Assembly: GCF_030270585.1 (NCBI RefSeq)
Contig: NZ_BSYI01000055.1
Location: 1-32,601 of the forward strand
Direction of reading: 5' to 3'
Source: Paralimibaculum aggregatum
Lineage (GTDB): Bacteria; Pseudomonadota; Alphaproteobacteria; Rhodobacterales; Rhodobacteraceae
Length of the DNA: 32,601 nucleotides
Shown here: positions 1-7,831 of the stretch, one piece after another
Layout of the letters: each line of letters starts with the position of its first letter
Numbering within the stretch: the stretch's first letter is position 1
The notes under the pieces: model-generated
The model's database searches: none
Told to the model about the DNA's origin: nothing
Seen by the model: only the letters and a program-made list of their open reading frames with translations
Program-made: the position numbers and the translations under genes

Positions 1-24
1 CACCCGCACCGGCACCCGCACCGG
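1..24. repeat. Two tandem copies of a 12-base unit (Pro-Ala coding)
   Basis: The first 24 bases are two perfect copies of CACCCGCACCGG. In the frame of the following hexosaminidase gene they encode alternating proline and alanine, so they are probably the end of a Pro-Ala linker. More copies may lie upstream of the window. Confidence 0.7.
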
Positions 25-1127
25 GCTCCGCGGTGGTGCTGCCGCCGGCCTCGGGCGGGCCGGTGGCGCTGCTGCCGGCGCCGACGGCCGGGCCGGTGGA
101 TGTCGACGGACCGGCGCTGCGCCAGATGGTCGGGCAGATGCTGGTGCTCGGCTTCCAGGGCCGGGCGCCGGGCGATCCCGGGGTCGAGCGCGTCGCCGGC
201 TATCTCGGCCAGGGCCTGCTCGGCGGCGTGCTGATCATGGGCCACAACGTCACCGGCAAGGCGCAGGTCCGCCGCCTCGTGCAGCATCTGCGGGCGAGCG
301 CGGCGCCGCGCCTGCCGCTGATCACGGTGGACCAGGAGGGCGGCCGGGTGCAGCGGCTCGGGCGCAAGGCCGGGTTCCGCCCGGTGCCCTCGGCGCGGCG
401 GCTCGGGCAGGCCGGCACCGCCGAGGCGCGGGCGAGCTATGCCGCGATGGCGGCGGAGCTGGCCGAGGTCGGGGTCAATTTCAACCTCGGCCCGGTGGTG
501 GATCTCGCGGTCAACCCGCAGAACCCGGTGATCGCGCGGGCCGGGCGCAGCTATGGCGCCGATCCGCTGCAGGTGGAGAGCTTCGCGGCGGCCTTCGTCG
601 AGGCGCACCGGGCCGAGGGCATCGCCACCTCGGCCAAGCATTTCCCCGGCCATGGCAGCAGTCGCGAGGACACCCATCACGACTTTGCCGATGTCACCGC
701 CTCCTGGGCGCCGGCGGAGCTTGCGCCCTATCGCGCGCTGCGCGCCATGGGCCGGCTCGACGCGGTGATGGTGGCCCATGTCGCCCATGCGCAGATCACC
801 GGCAGCCGCGACCGCCCGGCGAGCCTTTCGGAGACCGCCATCGAGGGCCATCTGCGCGCCGAGCTCGGCGCCGGCACCCTGGTGATCACCGACGATCTGG
901 AGATGGCCGCGGTGCGCAAGCGCTTCGCCCCGGAGGCGGCGGCGGTGGCGGCGGTGAAGGCCGGCAACGACCTGCTGATCTTCTCCAACACCTGGCAATA
1001 CGACCCGGCGCGGGCGGAGAAGCTGACCGAGGCGATCCTCGCCGCCATGGACCGGGGCGAGATCTCGCCGGAGCGCATCCGGCGCTCCCATGCCCGGCTG
1101 ATGCGCCTGCGCGAGAGGATCCGCTGA
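3..1127 (+). CDS. nagZ: Beta-N-acetylhexosaminidase, glycoside hydrolase family 3 (NagZ-like), 5' end outside window
   Basis: This is a family 3 glycoside hydrolase that removes N-acetylglucosamine from muropeptides in cell-wall recycling. Family motifs are clear: VDQEGGRVQRL near the start of the barrel, KHFPGHGSSREDTHHD carrying the His/Asp acid-base pair, and ITDDLEMAAV, whose aspartate fits the nucleophile position. The frame stays open to the left edge, where it encodes alternating Pro-Ala followed by another Pro/Ala-rich stretch before the catalytic domain begins at LRQMVGQMLVLGF. An in-frame GTG at 33 could serve as a start, but there is no Shine-Dalgarno sequence before it. I therefore treat the gene as partial, probably with an N-terminal signal or anchor plus linker upstream. 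A linker of that kind would be unusual for cytoplasmic NagZ and would suggest an exported or tethered enzyme. The stop codon overlaps the next gene's start (ATGA), so the two are translationally coupled. Confidence 0.88.
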   Translation, partial: PAPAPAPGSAVVLPPASGGPVALLPAPTAGPVDVDGPALRQMVGQMLVLGFQGRAPGDPGVERVAGYLGQGLLGGVLIMGHNVTGKAQVRRLVQHLRASAAPRLPLITVDQEGGRVQRLGRKAGFRPVPSARRLGQAGTAEARASYAAMAAELAEVGVNFNLGPVVDLAVNPQNPVIARAGRSYGADPLQVESFAAAFVEAHRAEGIATSAKHFPGHGSSREDTHHDFADVTASWAPAELAPYRALRAMGRLDAVMVAHVAHAQITGSRDRPASLSETAIEGHLRAELGAGTLVITDDLEMAAVRKRFAPEAAAVAAVKAGNDLLIFSNTWQYDPARAEKLTEAILAAMDRGEISPERIRRSHARLMRLRERIR

Positions 1128-1666
1128 TGACCCGCCCGATGCTTGCCCTGGCCCTGCTGGCGCTCGCCGCCGCCGCCGCCGCCGCCGCCCCCGCCGCTGC
1201 CGCCGAGCCCGTGGCCATAGCCGGGGCCGACAGCGGCGCCTGGCGCGCCTTCGTCGCCGAGTCGGTGGGCGGGCCGGTCTGCTATGCCGCGAGCCTGCCG
1301 ACCGCCGAGACCGGGGACTACGAGCGCCGCGGCACCAGCTGGCTCGCGGTCGGCTTCTGGCCCGGCGAGGGGCGCATGGGCGAGGTCAGCCTGGTCGCCG
1401 GCTACCCCTATGCCGAGGGCTCCACCGTCTCGCTCGAGGTCGATCTCGGCAGCCGCGGCATCCGGGCCTTCACGCTGCTGACCGCCGGCGGGCGGGCCTG
1501 GACAGCGGATGCGCAGGCCGATGTGGCGCTGGTGCAGGCGCTGCGCAACGGCGCGCGGATGACGGTGCGCGGCACCTCGGCCCGCGGCACGCTGACCACC
1601 GACACCTACACCCTCGAGGGCTCGGCCCAGGCGATCGACGCCGCCGCGAAGCGCTGCGCGCCCTGA
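1127..1666 (+). CDS. Secreted invasion-associated locus B (IalB)-family protein
   Basis: A 179-residue exported protein. Residues 1 to about 26 form a signal peptide: MTRPM, then a Leu/Ala-rich core containing a run of alanines, with likely cleavage after AAAA before EPVA. The mature part shows the IalB-family pattern: a tryptophan (W39), a VCYAAS segment with Cys52, a basic RRGTSWLAV strand, AGYPYAEGS, a RAWT segment, then TVRGTSARGTLTTDTYTLEG, and a final Cys near residue 177 that could pair with Cys52. IalB was named for its role in red-cell invasion by Bartonella, but the family is widespread in free-living alphaproteobacteria, where its function is not known. The start codon overlaps the stop of the upstream hexosaminidase, so the two are probably co-expressed in the envelope. 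The family call is by motif memory. Confidence 0.75.
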   Translation: MTRPMLALALLALAAAAAAAAPAAAAEPVAIAGADSGAWRAFVAESVGGPVCYAASLPTAETGDYERRGTSWLAVGFWPGEGRMGEVSLVAGYPYAEGSTVSLEVDLGSRGIRAFTLLTAGGRAWTADAQADVALVQALRNGARMTVRGTSARGTLTTDTYTLEGSAQAIDAAAKRCAP

Positions 1667-1697
1667 CCCCGGCGGGGCCGGACGGCCGGACATGAAA

Positions 1698-1725
1698 CGG
1701 GGCCCGGCGCTGCCGCCGGACCCCG
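1698..1725 (-). terminator. Hairpin between convergent IalB-like gene and gabD
   Basis: An inverted repeat of CGGGG plus CCGGCG, a four-base loop and the matching arms, with one C/A mismatch in the stem. On the minus strand it is followed by GTTTC, so it best suits termination of gabD, which stops 30 bases earlier. On the plus strand there is no T tract. It could act weakly in both directions. Confidence 0.5.
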
Positions 1726-1755
1726 CTCCTGCTCCTGATCGCCGCGGCTGCGGGA

Positions 1756-3231
1756 TCAGATGCTCATGCAGAGATACTTCATCTCGAGGAAGTCCTCGGT
1801 GCCGTATTTCGAGCCCTCGCGGCCGAGGCCGGACTGCTTGACGCCGCCGAACGGGGCGACCTCGGTGGAGATCAGGCCGGTGTTGATGCCCACCATGCCG
1901 TATTCCAGCGCCTCGGCGACGCGCCAGACCCGGCCGAGATCCCGGGCATAGAAATAGCTCGCGAGGCCGAAGATGGTGTCGTTGGCCTGGGCCACCACGT
2001 CCGCCTCGTCGGTGAAGCGGAAGAGCGGCGCCACCGGGCCGAAGGTCTCGTCGCGGGTGACCATCATCTCCGGCGTCACGCCGGTCAGCACGGTCGGCTC
2101 GAAGAAGGTGCCGCCGAGCTCGTGGCGCTTGCCGCCGGTGACCACGGTCGCGCCCTTGGCGGTGGCGTCGGCGATGTGCTCCTCGACCTTGGCAACCGCC
2201 GCCTCGTCGATCAGCGGGCCGGTGGTCACGCCCTCCTCGAAGCCGTCGCCGATCTTCATCCTGGCGACCGCCGCGGCGAGCTTCTCGGCAAAGGCGTCAT
2301 AGACGGCGTCCTGCACGTAGATCCGGTTGGCGCAGACGCAGGTCTGGCCGTTGTTGCGGTATTTCGAGATCATCGCGCCCTCGACCGCGGCGTCGAGATC
2401 GGCATCGTCGAACACGATGAAGGGCGCGTTGCCGCCGAGCTCGAGGCTGACCTTCTTGATCTGGTCGGAGCACTGGCGCATCAGGATGCGGCCCACCTCG
2501 GTCGAGCCGGTGAAGGTCAGCTTGCGCACCTTCTCGTTCTCGCACATCTCCTTGCCGATCGCCGAGGAGGAGGACGAGGTCACCACGCTGAAGAGGCCCG
2601 CCGGCACGCCGGCCCGCTCGGCCAGCACCGCCATGGCGAGCGCCGAGAACGGGGTTTGCTTGGCCGGCTTGGCGACGAAGGCGCAGCCCACCGCCAGCGC
2701 CGGGGCGACCTTGCGGGCGATCATCGCATTGGGGAAGTTCCATGGCGTGATCGAGGCCACCACGCCCACCGGCTGCTTGATCACGAGGATCCGCTTGTCG
2801 CCCTGGTGGCCGGGGATGGTGTCGCCATAGACGCGCTTGGCCTCCTCGGCGAACCATTCGATGAAGCTGGCGCCATAGATGATCTCGCCGCGCGCCTCGG
2901 CGAAGGGCTTGCCCATCTCGGCGGTCAGGATGGCGGCGAGGTCGTCGGCATTGGCGACCATCAGCTCGTACCACTTGCGCAGCACGGCGCCGCGCTCCTT
3001 GCCGGTCTTGGCGGCCCAGGCCTTCTGCGCCTCGTAGGCGGCGTCGATCGCCCGGCGGGTCTCGGCGATGCCCATGTCCGGCAGGCTGGCGATGACGCCG
3101 CCGCGGGCGGGGTTGGTGACATCGAACCGGCCGCCCTCGTCGGCATCCACCCAGGCGCCCGCGACAAAGGCGCGCTCGGCGAGCAGCTCGGGGTCGGTCA
3201 GGCTGGTCTTAAGATCGGCACGGTCGAGCAT
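1756..3231 (-). CDS. gabD: NAD(P)-dependent succinate-semialdehyde dehydrogenase
   Basis: A 491-residue aldehyde dehydrogenase that oxidises succinate semialdehyde to succinate, the last step of GABA degradation feeding the TCA cycle. Visible family features are TPWNFP (164-167), the catalytic-base segment SLELGGNAPF (Glu264), the nucleophile segment NNGQTCVCANR (Cys298 followed by Cys300, the GabD-like double cysteine), ETFGPVAPLFRF, and the C-terminal PFGGVKQSGLGREGSKYG typical of GabD. The frame is open further upstream, but the ATG at 3231 is preceded by an excellent GGAGGAGACACCG ribosome site and gives the normal family length. One small oddity is that the cofactor-site loop reads VVTSSSSSAIG, where the family usually has a glycine after VVT. 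The gene stands alone, divergent from rhlE. No gabT or gabR is in the window, and related aldehyde substrates cannot be excluded. Confidence 0.93.
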   Translation of the reverse strand: MLDRADLKTSLTDPELLAERAFVAGAWVDADEGGRFDVTNPARGGVIASLPDMGIAETRRAIDAAYEAQKAWAAKTGKERGAVLRKWYELMVANADDLAAILTAEMGKPFAEARGEIIYGASFIEWFAEEAKRVYGDTIPGHQGDKRILVIKQPVGVVASITPWNFPNAMIARKVAPALAVGCAFVAKPAKQTPFSALAMAVLAERAGVPAGLFSVVTSSSSSAIGKEMCENEKVRKLTFTGSTEVGRILMRQCSDQIKKVSLELGGNAPFIVFDDADLDAAVEGAMISKYRNNGQTCVCANRIYVQDAVYDAFAEKLAAAVARMKIGDGFEEGVTTGPLIDEAAVAKVEEHIADATAKGATVVTGGKRHELGGTFFEPTVLTGVTPEMMVTRDETFGPVAPLFRFTDEADVVAQANDTIFGLASYFYARDLGRVWRVAEALEYGMVGINTGLISTEVAPFGGVKQSGLGREGSKYGTEDFLEMKYLCMSI

Positions 3232-3503
3232 CGGTGTCTCCTCCGGAGTTTGGATTCGCCTATACCTATGCCGGCGGCTCCTGCGGTGAAAGCCCGTCCG
3301 GCGGGTTTGCTGTGGCCAGAGCCGGCCAATCGGCGCGTCCAGACGCCCGGTTTCCGCCCCGTCGATTGACATTTCCGGGCATCTGTGGCAGGCCAGCCGC
3401 GTCAGGAGGCCGCTACGGGCCTCACAGGGGCCGCGCGACGCACTGCGGCCATCACGTCTGCCCGCCGCAGCAGCAGCATACGCAGCGAACCCGAAGGAAG
3501 CCA
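3232..3503. promoter_or_regulatory. Divergent gabD/rhlE intergenic region with candidate promoters and leader hairpin
   Basis: This 272-base region serves two divergent genes. For gabD, a minus-strand TTTCAC (3286-3291) lies 17 bases from TAGGTA (3263-3268) within an AT-richer patch; the match is weak. For rhlE, a perfect TTGACA (3366-3371) is present, but the sequence 17 bases on (CAGGCC) is a poor -10. If it is used, rhlE has a leader of about 100 bases, containing a 6-bp hairpin at 3429-3450 (GGCCGC, ten-base loop, GCGGCC). The rhlE start is preceded by GAAGGAAG. No coding sequence is supported here. Confidence 0.4.
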
Positions 3504-5051
3504 ATGCCGTTCAATGATCTCGGCCTCGACGCCGACCTCCTCAAGGCCATCGACGAGTCCGGTTACACCGAGCCGACGCCGATCCAGGCCGCTGCCATCC
3601 CCCATGCGCTGAAGGGCAAGGACGTGCTCGGCATCGCCCAGACCGGCACGGGCAAGACCGCCTCCTTCGTGCTGCCGATGATCAACATCCTCGCCAAGGG
3701 CCGCGCCCGCGCGCGGATGCCGCGCAGCCTGATCCTCTGCCCGACGCGCGAGCTGGCCGCGCAGGTCTCGGAGAACTTCGAGAAATACGGCAAGTACCAC
3801 AAGCTCACGATGGCGCTCCTGATCGGCGGCGTGAACTTCAACCAGCAGGACAAGCTGATCGACCGCGGCGTCGACGTGCTGATCGCCACCCCCGGCCGGC
3901 TGCTCGACCATTTCGAGCGCGGCAAGCTGATGCTCACCGGCATCCAGATCATGGTGGTGGACGAGGCCGACCGGATGCTCGACATGGGCTTCATCCCGGA
4001 TATCGAGCGGATCTTCGGGCTCACCCCCTTCACCCGGCAGACGCTGTTCTTCTCCGCCACCATGGCGCCGGAGATCACCCGCATCACCGAGACCTTCCTG
4101 CACGCGCCGGAGCGCGTCGAGGTGGCGCGCCAGGCGACCGCGGTGGAGACCATCGCCCAGCGCCTCGTGGCGTTCCGCCCGAGCCGCCGCGACGTCGCCG
4201 ACCGCGAGAAGCGCGACTGCCTGCGCCGGCTGATCCGGGCCGAGGGCGACAAGTTCTCCAACGCCATCATCTTCTGCAACCGCAAGCGCGATGTCGGGGT
4301 GCTGCACAAGTCGCTGGTCAAGCACGGCTTCAATGCCGGCGCGATCCATGGCGATCTCGACCAGTCGGTGCGGATGGCGACGCTGAACGGCTTCCGCGAC
4401 GGCGAGATCGCGCTGCTGGTGGCCTCCGACGTCGCCGCGCGCGGGCTCGACATCCCCAATGTCAGCCATGTCTTCAACTTCGACGTGCCGACCCATCCGG
4501 AGGATTATGTCCACCGCATCGGCCGCACCGGCCGGGCCGGTCGTTCGGGCACCGCGATCACCCTCTGCGCGCCTTCCGACACCAAGTATCTCGAGAAGAT
4601 CGAGGAGCTGATCGGCAAGCAGATCCCGCGCGACGAGAGCGCGCCGGCGGCGGAGCCGGCGCCGGAGGCCGCCGAGGCGGCGCCGGCCCGCGAGGAGACC
4701 GAGACGCGCGGCCGCAGCCGCGGCGGGCGCGGCGGCCGCGACCGGGATCGTGGCGGGGATCGTGGCGGCGACCGCGAGGCCGAGCGCGAGCAGCGCGCGC
4801 CCCGCGAGCGCGAGCGCGATCGCGGCGAGCAGGGCCAGCGCGGCAACCAGTCCGGCGGCGGCCGGGGCGGGCGCGGCCGCGGCGGCCGCGAGGCCGACCG
4901 GCCGGTGGTGGGGCTCGGCGACCATGTGCCGGCCTTCCTGCTGCGCGAGGTGAAGCTGAAGAAGCCGGCGCCGCGCAAGTCCGCCAAGGCCGCGGCGGCT
5001 GCCGATGCGGGTGAGACCGTCGCCGATGGCGGGGAGACCAAGGCGGCCTGA
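3504..5051 (+). CDS. rhlE: DEAD-box ATP-dependent RNA helicase, RhlE type
   Basis: A 515-residue RNA helicase that unwinds short RNA duplexes in ribosome assembly, RNA decay or cold adaptation. All core motifs are present in order: Q motif GYTEPTPIQ (20-28), motif I AQTGTGKT (45-52), PTRELA (80-85), TPGR (129-132), DEAD (153-156), SAT (184-186), IIFCNRK, ARGLDIPN (312-319) and HRIGRTGRAGR (337-347). After about residue 375 the chain becomes a low-complexity tail: a Glu/Ala stretch, then Arg/Gly/Asp-rich RGG-like repeats (402-465), typical of RhlE proteins and likely to bind RNA. The final Lys/Ala segment follows a short conserved-looking patch, DHVPAFLLREVKL. The ATG at 3504 is chosen because the Q-motif spacing is normal and GAAGGAAG precedes it; in-frame codons upstream have no family similarity. 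The gene is monocistronic with a terminator 41 bases downstream. Both it and RNase J, encoded convergently, act on RNA. Confidence 0.93.
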   Translation: MPFNDLGLDADLLKAIDESGYTEPTPIQAAAIPHALKGKDVLGIAQTGTGKTASFVLPMINILAKGRARARMPRSLILCPTRELAAQVSENFEKYGKYHKLTMALLIGGVNFNQQDKLIDRGVDVLIATPGRLLDHFERGKLMLTGIQIMVVDEADRMLDMGFIPDIERIFGLTPFTRQTLFFSATMAPEITRITETFLHAPERVEVARQATAVETIAQRLVAFRPSRRDVADREKRDCLRRLIRAEGDKFSNAIIFCNRKRDVGVLHKSLVKHGFNAGAIHGDLDQSVRMATLNGFRDGEIALLVASDVAARGLDIPNVSHVFNFDVPTHPEDYVHRIGRTGRAGRSGTAITLCAPSDTKYLEKIEELIGKQIPRDESAPAAEPAPEAAEAAPAREETETRGRSRGGRGGRDRDRGGDRGGDREAEREQRAPRERERDRGEQGQRGNQSGGGRGGRGRGGREADRPVVGLGDHVPAFLLREVKLKKPAPRKSAKAAAAADAGETVADGGETKAA

Positions 5052-5091
5052 GGCGGCCGCTTCCGCCCGAGAGACCCGACCGTGATGCTAG

Positions 5092-5120
5092 GGGGCGCGT
5101 GCGTGCAGCGCGCCCCTTTT
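5092..5120 (+). terminator. Rho-independent terminator of rhlE
   Basis: An 8-bp perfect stem (GGGGCGCG / CGCGCCCC), a nine-base loop and an immediate TTTT tract ending at 5120. It lies 41 bases after the rhlE stop and in its orientation. Confidence 0.8.
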
Positions 5121-5356
5121 CCTTGCCGCCCGCGCCGGCGCGTGGCCGTGCCCCGCCCACCCCCGAACCGCTGCGCCGGCGGCACCGCTCCGCCCCCCAT
5201 CCGCGCGGCCACGCGCCGGCGCGGGCTCCCGCAGGCTGGGGGGCCGCGAAACGGTGCCGCCTGGTGGCCGGTCGACGGGGTGGGTGGGGCCTGCGGGAGC
5301 CCGCGGCGGGGGGAAGCGGGCGCGGCGCCGGCCCCCGTGCGCAGCTCCCCCGGGGG
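5121..5356. other. Gene-free, GC-extreme spacer between rhlE and rnj
   Basis: No convincing gene lies between the rhlE terminator and the rnj stop. Open frames crossing it on either strand have only proline, arginine and glycine-rich shadow composition. It holds a large inverted repeat (5221-5304) and a ten-base palindrome, CCCCC-GGGGG (5347-5356), directly after the rnj stop. This may serve 3' end formation of the nuo-rnj transcript, although no T tract is seen on the minus strand. Confidence 0.6.
5221..5304. repeat. Perfect 16-base inverted repeat with 52-base loop
   Basis: The left arm GCGGGCTCCCGCAGGC (5221-5236) is the exact reverse complement of the right arm at 5289-5304. Each arm also contains its own small palindrome (GCGGG-CT-CCCGC), so either one long stem or two small hairpins can form. 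It lies downstream of rnj on the minus strand, 53 bases past the stop, and downstream of the rhlE terminator on the plus strand. Confidence 0.8.
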
Positions 5357-7045
5357 TCAGTCCTCGTCTTCGAGGCGGGTGACCATCACCGTCATCACCG
5401 GTTTCTTGCCCCAGTAGCGGGTGCAGACCCGGCGCGCCGCCTTGCCGGCGAGGTCCTCGACCGCGGCATCGGTGCGCTTGGCCTTCGGCGCGGCGCCCTC
5501 GATCGCCTCGTCCACCGCCTCGGCGATCATCCCGGCCAGCGTGTCGGGCCAGCTCTCGTGCTGCTGCGGGCCGCCGATCACCTTGGCGTCCGGATCGGCG
5601 ATCAGCGTGCCGTCCTCGTCGATCACCAGCGAGAGCACCACATGCCCCTGCCGCGCCAGCTTCAGCCGGTCGCGGATCACGCCGTCCATGGCACCGATCA
5701 TCGCGTGCCCGTCGAGATAGATCCGGCCGGTCTCGACCTCGTCCACCACCCCCGGGCTGTTGCCGTCGAGCCGCGCCACCGAGCCGTTCGGCACCACGAG
5801 GGCATGGGAGGCGCCCCATTCGCGGGCCCATTTCGCATGCTCGACGAGGTGGCGGTGCTCGCCGTGGATCGGCACCGAGACCTTCGGCTTCAGCACCTCG
5901 TAGATCTTCTCGAGATCGTCGCGGCGGGCATGGCCGGAGACGTGGATGCGCTCCATCTCGCTGTCGATCACCCGGATGCCCTGCTCGGAGAGCTTGTTGT
6001 AGAGCCGGTAGATGCCGGCCTCGTTGCCCGGGATGGTCTTGGAGGAGAACAGCACCGTGTCGCCGTCGCGCAGCTTCACCGAGGGGTGGCTGCCGCCGGC
6101 GATGCGCGCGAGTGCGGCGCGCGCCTCGCCCTGGCTGCCGGTGACGAGGAAGAACAGGTTCTCGCGCGGGATCTGGCTCGCCTGGTCGTCCGGCACCACG
6201 GGGGGAAAGTCCTTGAGCTGGCCGGTCTCCACCGCCACCTCGATCATCCGGCGCATGGCGCGGCCCGCCACCACGATCGAGCGGCCGACGTCATGGGCGG
6301 CGGTGGCCAGCGTCTTCAGCCGCGCCACGTTGGAGGCGAAGGAGGTCGCGGCCACCGCCCCGGGGGCGGCGCGGATGATGCGGCGGAGATTGGCGGTGAT
6401 CTCGGATTCCGACCCGGCCTGGCCGGCGAGGAAGACATTGGTCGAATCGCAGGCCAGCGCCAGCACGCCCTCGCGCCCGAGTTCCTCGTAGGGCGAGAGA
6501 TCATAGGGGTCGCCGAGCTGCGGATCGGGGTCGAGCTTGAAGTCGCCGGAATGCACCACCGTGCCCTGCGGCGCGGCGATGGCCAGCATCGAGGCCTCGG
6601 GGATCGAATGGGTGATCGGCAGGAAGCGCACCGAGAAGCGCCCGGCATCGACCGCCTGGCCCGGGCTCACCTCGCGGACGATGCGGGTGTCCTGCCCCGC
6701 CTCCTCGAGCTTGCGCCGCACCAGCTCGGCGGTGAAGGGCCGGGCATAGATCGGCGCGCCGATGCTGGCCCAGAGATGCGGGATCGCGCCGATATGGTCC
6801 TCGTGCGCATGGGTCACGAACAGCCCCTTCACGCGCTTGGAGATCTGGCGCAGGAAGCCGATATCCGGCAGCACCAGCTCGACTCCCGGGGAGGTCTCCA
6901 TGTCGCCGAAGCCGATGCCGAGATCGACGACGATCCAGTCGGCGCCGGAGCCGCGGCCGAGGCCGTAGAGATAGCAGTTCATTCCGATCTCGCCGGCGCC
7001 GCCGAGGGCGGTGTAGACGAGTTCGGCCTTGTCCTTATCGGTCAT
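5357..7045 (-). CDS. rnj: Ribonuclease J
   Basis: A 562-residue metallo-beta-lactamase/beta-CASP nuclease with 5'-3' exo- and endonuclease activity in mRNA turnover and rRNA maturation. The zinc site HAHEDHIG is at 79-86. Further metal ligands lie in LPITHSIPEAS and TVVHSGDFKLDP, and the beta-CASP and C-terminal zinc histidines in IHVSGHARRDD and PIHGEHRHL. Length and motif order match the alphaproteobacterial single RNase J. The ATG at 7045 overlaps the coaX stop by 11 bases, so it is the last gene of the long operon and is probably translated by coupling. The TGA is followed at once by a CCCCCGGGGG palindrome. The organism presumably lacks paired J1/J2 enzymes, but that cannot be seen here. 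Confidence 0.95.
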   Translation of the reverse strand: MTDKDKAELVYTALGGAGEIGMNCYLYGLGRGSGADWIVVDLGIGFGDMETSPGVELVLPDIGFLRQISKRVKGLFVTHAHEDHIGAIPHLWASIGAPIYARPFTAELVRRKLEEAGQDTRIVREVSPGQAVDAGRFSVRFLPITHSIPEASMLAIAAPQGTVVHSGDFKLDPDPQLGDPYDLSPYEELGREGVLALACDSTNVFLAGQAGSESEITANLRRIIRAAPGAVAATSFASNVARLKTLATAAHDVGRSIVVAGRAMRRMIEVAVETGQLKDFPPVVPDDQASQIPRENLFFLVTGSQGEARAALARIAGGSHPSVKLRDGDTVLFSSKTIPGNEAGIYRLYNKLSEQGIRVIDSEMERIHVSGHARRDDLEKIYEVLKPKVSVPIHGEHRHLVEHAKWAREWGASHALVVPNGSVARLDGNSPGVVDEVETGRIYLDGHAMIGAMDGVIRDRLKLARQGHVVLSLVIDEDGTLIADPDAKVIGGPQQHESWPDTLAGMIAEAVDEAIEGAAPKAKRTDAAVEDLAGKAARRVCTRYWGKKPVMTVMVTRLEDED

Positions 7046-7820
7046 GGGAGTCCATCAGGTTGTGCCGATGGATGAGGACGAGCCCGCGCATCGTGAGCTC
7101 TCCGTCGACATGCTTGATCAGGTTCGAGCCGCGCGCGAAGAGCGGCGCGAGCCCGCCGGTCGCCAGCACCGTCATCTCGCGCTCCTTCTCGGCGGAGATG
7201 CGGGTGCAGATGCCCTCGATGAGGCCGATATAGCCCCAGTAGACACCCGACTGCATGCATTCGACGGTGTTGGTCCCCACCACCTTCTGCGGCATTGTTA
7301 CGTCGATATGCGGAAGATGGGCGGCGGCGGCGTGCAGCGCCGAGAGCGAGAGGTTGATGCCCGGCGCGATCACCCCGCCGACATAGGCGCCGTCCCTGCC
7401 CACCACGTCGAAGGTGGTGGCGGTGCCGAAATCCACCACGATCAGGTTCGGTCCATAGGTCTCGTAGGCCGCCACGGTGTTGACCAGCCGATCCGCGCCG
7501 ACCTCGCGCGGGTTGTCGACCCGCACATCCACCGGCAGCCGGCAGCCATCCTTGCCGACGACGAGGGGCCGGGTGTCGAAGTAGCGGTCGCAGAGCAGCC
7601 GCAGGTTGAACAGCACCGCCGGCGCGACGTTGGAGATCACCACCGACTCGATGTCCGCCGGGTCGTGCCCGGAATGGCGCATCAGCTGGTTGAGCCAGAC
7701 GAAATACTGGTCGGCGGTGCGCACGCTCTCGGTGTTGCAGCGCCAGGAGGCCACGAAATCCCGGCCGTCATGCAGCGCAAAGACGGTGTTGGTGTTGCCG
7801 ACATCTATGGCAAGCAGCAT
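7035..7820 (-). CDS. coaX: Type III pantothenate kinase
   Basis: A 261-residue ASKHA-fold kinase that phosphorylates pantothenate in the first step of coenzyme A synthesis. It is the CoaX form, which is not inhibited by CoA and needs a monovalent cation. Visible motifs are MLLAIDVGNTNTVFAL (phosphate-1, Asp6), PREVGADRLVN (pantothenate and active-site region) and IVVDFGTATTFD (phosphate-2). GGVIAPGINLSLSAL and VLATGGLA follow. The ATG at 7820 begins the family-typical MLLAIDVGNTN; longer readings run into the birA coding region in another frame. It lies 11 bases after birA and its TAA overlaps rnj. The nuoN-birA-coaX-rnj order is familiar from other alphaproteobacteria. Confidence 0.95.
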   Translation of the reverse strand: MLLAIDVGNTNTVFALHDGRDFVASWRCNTESVRTADQYFVWLNQLMRHSGHDPADIESVVISNVAPAVLFNLRLLCDRYFDTRPLVVGKDGCRLPVDVRVDNPREVGADRLVNTVAAYETYGPNLIVVDFGTATTFDVVGRDGAYVGGVIAPGINLSLSALHAAAAHLPHIDVTMPQKVVGTNTVECMQSGVYWGYIGLIEGICTRISAEKEREMTVLATGGLAPLFARGSNLIKHVDGELTMRGLVLIHRHNLMDSHDR

Positions 7821-7831
7821 GAAGCGCGCAC

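Noticed and set aside
3232-3504. N-terminal extensions of gabD and rhlE through their shared intergenic region
   Set aside because: Both families begin at the internal ATGs, which have good ribosome sites; the extensions overlap each other and have no similarity.
4680-4900. Repetitive GC-rich tract as a DNA repeat array
   Set aside because: It encodes the RGG-type tail of RhlE, and the repeats are imperfect codon-level repeats of the protein.
5088-5831. Minus-strand frame covering the rnj 3' end and the spacer
   Set aside because: It overlaps rnj in another frame and consists of Arg/Gly/Pro-rich shadow sequence.
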